From contig QIDN01000138.1 of NCBI GenBank assembly GCA_003229345.1, positions 1 through 5,053 of the forward strand: DNA of 5,053 nucleotides, written 5' to 3'. This stretch comes from Nitrospirota bacterium. GTDB taxonomy: Bacteria; Nitrospinota; Nitrospinia; Nitrospinales; Nitrospinaceae. Positions 4,398 to 5,053 of this stretch are shown here, piece after piece. Position 1 is the first letter of the stretch; each line of letters begins with the position of its first letter. The position numbers were made by a program, and so were the translations under genes. The notes under the pieces are model-generated. The model was given only the letters and a program-made list of their open reading frames with translations, was not told the origin of the DNA and did no database searches.

Positions 4398-5053
4398 TTA
4401 TAAGATACAGGTTTTCGCTTTCAGCTCTTCGATCAACACCCGCTCGTTCTCGGAATAATCAACGGGAACTTCAACCAGGTGTACGCCCGGAGCATTCAGG
4501 CATTTTTTCAGGCAATCGGCCAGTTGGTCAGAGGACTCCACACGGTGTCCCTCGGCACCATACGCCTGGGCGTATTTTACGAAATCAGGATTGCCGTAAT
4601 CCAGCCCGAAATCTTTGAACCCCATGCCCGCCTGTTTCCACTTGATCATCCCGTAGGCATCGTCCCGCAGGATGAGAACGACGAGATCCAGTTTCAACCG
4701 GACCGCCGTTTCCATTTCCTGAGAGTTCATCATAAAACCGCCGTCGCCGCAAATGGCCATGACTTTTCTATCGGGATGAACGATCTTGGCGGCCATGGCC
4801 GAGGGCAGTCCCGCTCCCATGGTGGCGAGTGCATTGTCCAGCAGAATCGTATTGGTGGAATAGGCCTTGTAGTTGCGGGCGAACCAGATTTTGTAGACCC
4901 CGTTGTCGAGGGTGATGATGCCATCATCCGGCATGGCGTTCCGCACTTGCGCCACGAGATGTTGGGGAATGATTGGAAATTTTGCGTCCCTGCTTTTTCC
5001 CTCGATGTGAAATTCGATTTCCTTTTTGACCCGCTTAAAATAATCGAAATCCC
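4398..5053 (-). CDS. Acetolactate synthase-like thiamine diphosphate enzyme, N-terminus outside window
   Basis: Seen: the reading frame is open from the right edge to TAA at 4398, giving the last 217 residues of a protein that is normally about 550 long. The fragment begins before the C-terminal ThDP-binding domain. FPIIPQ is at 25-30 and NALATMGAGLPSAMAAK at 73-89. The metal/ThDP motif starts at GDGGF (D103) and ends at RDDAYGM, with D130 exactly 27 residues after D103. That spacing and the Asp ligand match catabolic (AlsS-type) synthases as I recall them. VPVDYSENE at 195-203 is also AlsS-like. Known: such enzymes condense two pyruvates to acetolactate with release of CO2, though relatives use other 2-oxoacids. 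The catalytic glutamate lies in the missing N-terminal domain. No small regulatory subunit gene (ilvN) follows; the next gene is the dehydrogenase. A GTG at 4955 is internal, not the start, because family sequence continues upstream of it. Enzyme class is secure; the substrate is not. Confidence 0.9.
   Translation of the reverse strand, partial: DFDYFKRVKKEIEFHIEGKSRDAKFPIIPQHLVAQVRNAMPDDGIITLDNGVYKIWFARNYKAYSTNTILLDNALATMGAGLPSAMAAKIVHPDRKVMAICGDGGFMMNSQEMETAVRLKLDLVVLILRDDAYGMIKWKQAGMGFKDFGLDYGNPDFVKYAQAYGAEGHRVESSDQLADCLKKCLNAPGVHLVEVPVDYSENERVLIEELKAKTCIL

Noticed and set aside
4953..4955. GTG at 4955 as start of the synthase gene
   Set aside because: The frame is open to the window edge and the upstream codons (FPIIPQHL) continue family-like sequence, so the gene starts outside the window.

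Overview
The window comes from a bacterial chromosome with a fairly GC-rich coding composition. A gene with a Sec signal peptide that encodes a periplasmic peptidoglycan enzyme points to a Gram-negative-type envelope. The lineage cannot be fixed from 5 kb. A Nitrospinota-like or deep proteobacterial-type organism would fit the gene families, but that is a guess. There are no tRNA or rRNA genes, CRISPR arrays, transposases or phage genes.

Layout. (1) 1-449, minus strand: the 5' part of a dacB-like (PBP4, peptidase S13) D-Ala-D-Ala carboxypeptidase/endopeptidase, which runs off the left edge. (2) 450-609: a compact divergent control region with a good sigma70-type promoter reading right, a plausible promoter reading left, and three AAATTGT/ACAATTT half-sites laid over both. 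(3) 610-1607, plus strand: a PfkB-family adenosine kinase-like gene broken by a frameshift immediately after its catalytic GAGD motif. The remaining 51 codons of the family C-terminus continue intact in another frame. (4) 1608-2133: about 525 bases without a convincing gene, holding a probable terminator and several short perfect palindromes. (5) 2134-2442, plus strand: a small AT-rich gene for an unrecognised three-helix membrane protein. (6) 2491-5053, minus strand: a tight three-gene operon. Reading right to left it encodes an acetolactate-synthase-like thiamine diphosphate enzyme (only the C-terminal 217 residues are in the window), an NAD(P)-dependent aldehyde dehydrogenase and a DUF5069 protein, with gaps of 26 and 30 bases and clear ribosome binding sites.

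How the genes work together. The operon pairs an enzyme that makes or rearranges 2-oxoacid-derived carbonyl compounds with one that oxidises an aldehyde to an acid. This suggests a small carbonyl or 2-oxoacid pathway whose substrate cannot be read from the sequence. The dacB-like gene (cell-wall remodelling) and the kinase (purine salvage) are linked only by a shared promoter region.

I found no clearly new multi-gene system. The points most worth a second look are the kinase frameshift, the half-site array between the divergent promoters, the AT-rich membrane ORF beside the palindrome-rich gap, and the synthase/dehydrogenase/DUF5069 operon.
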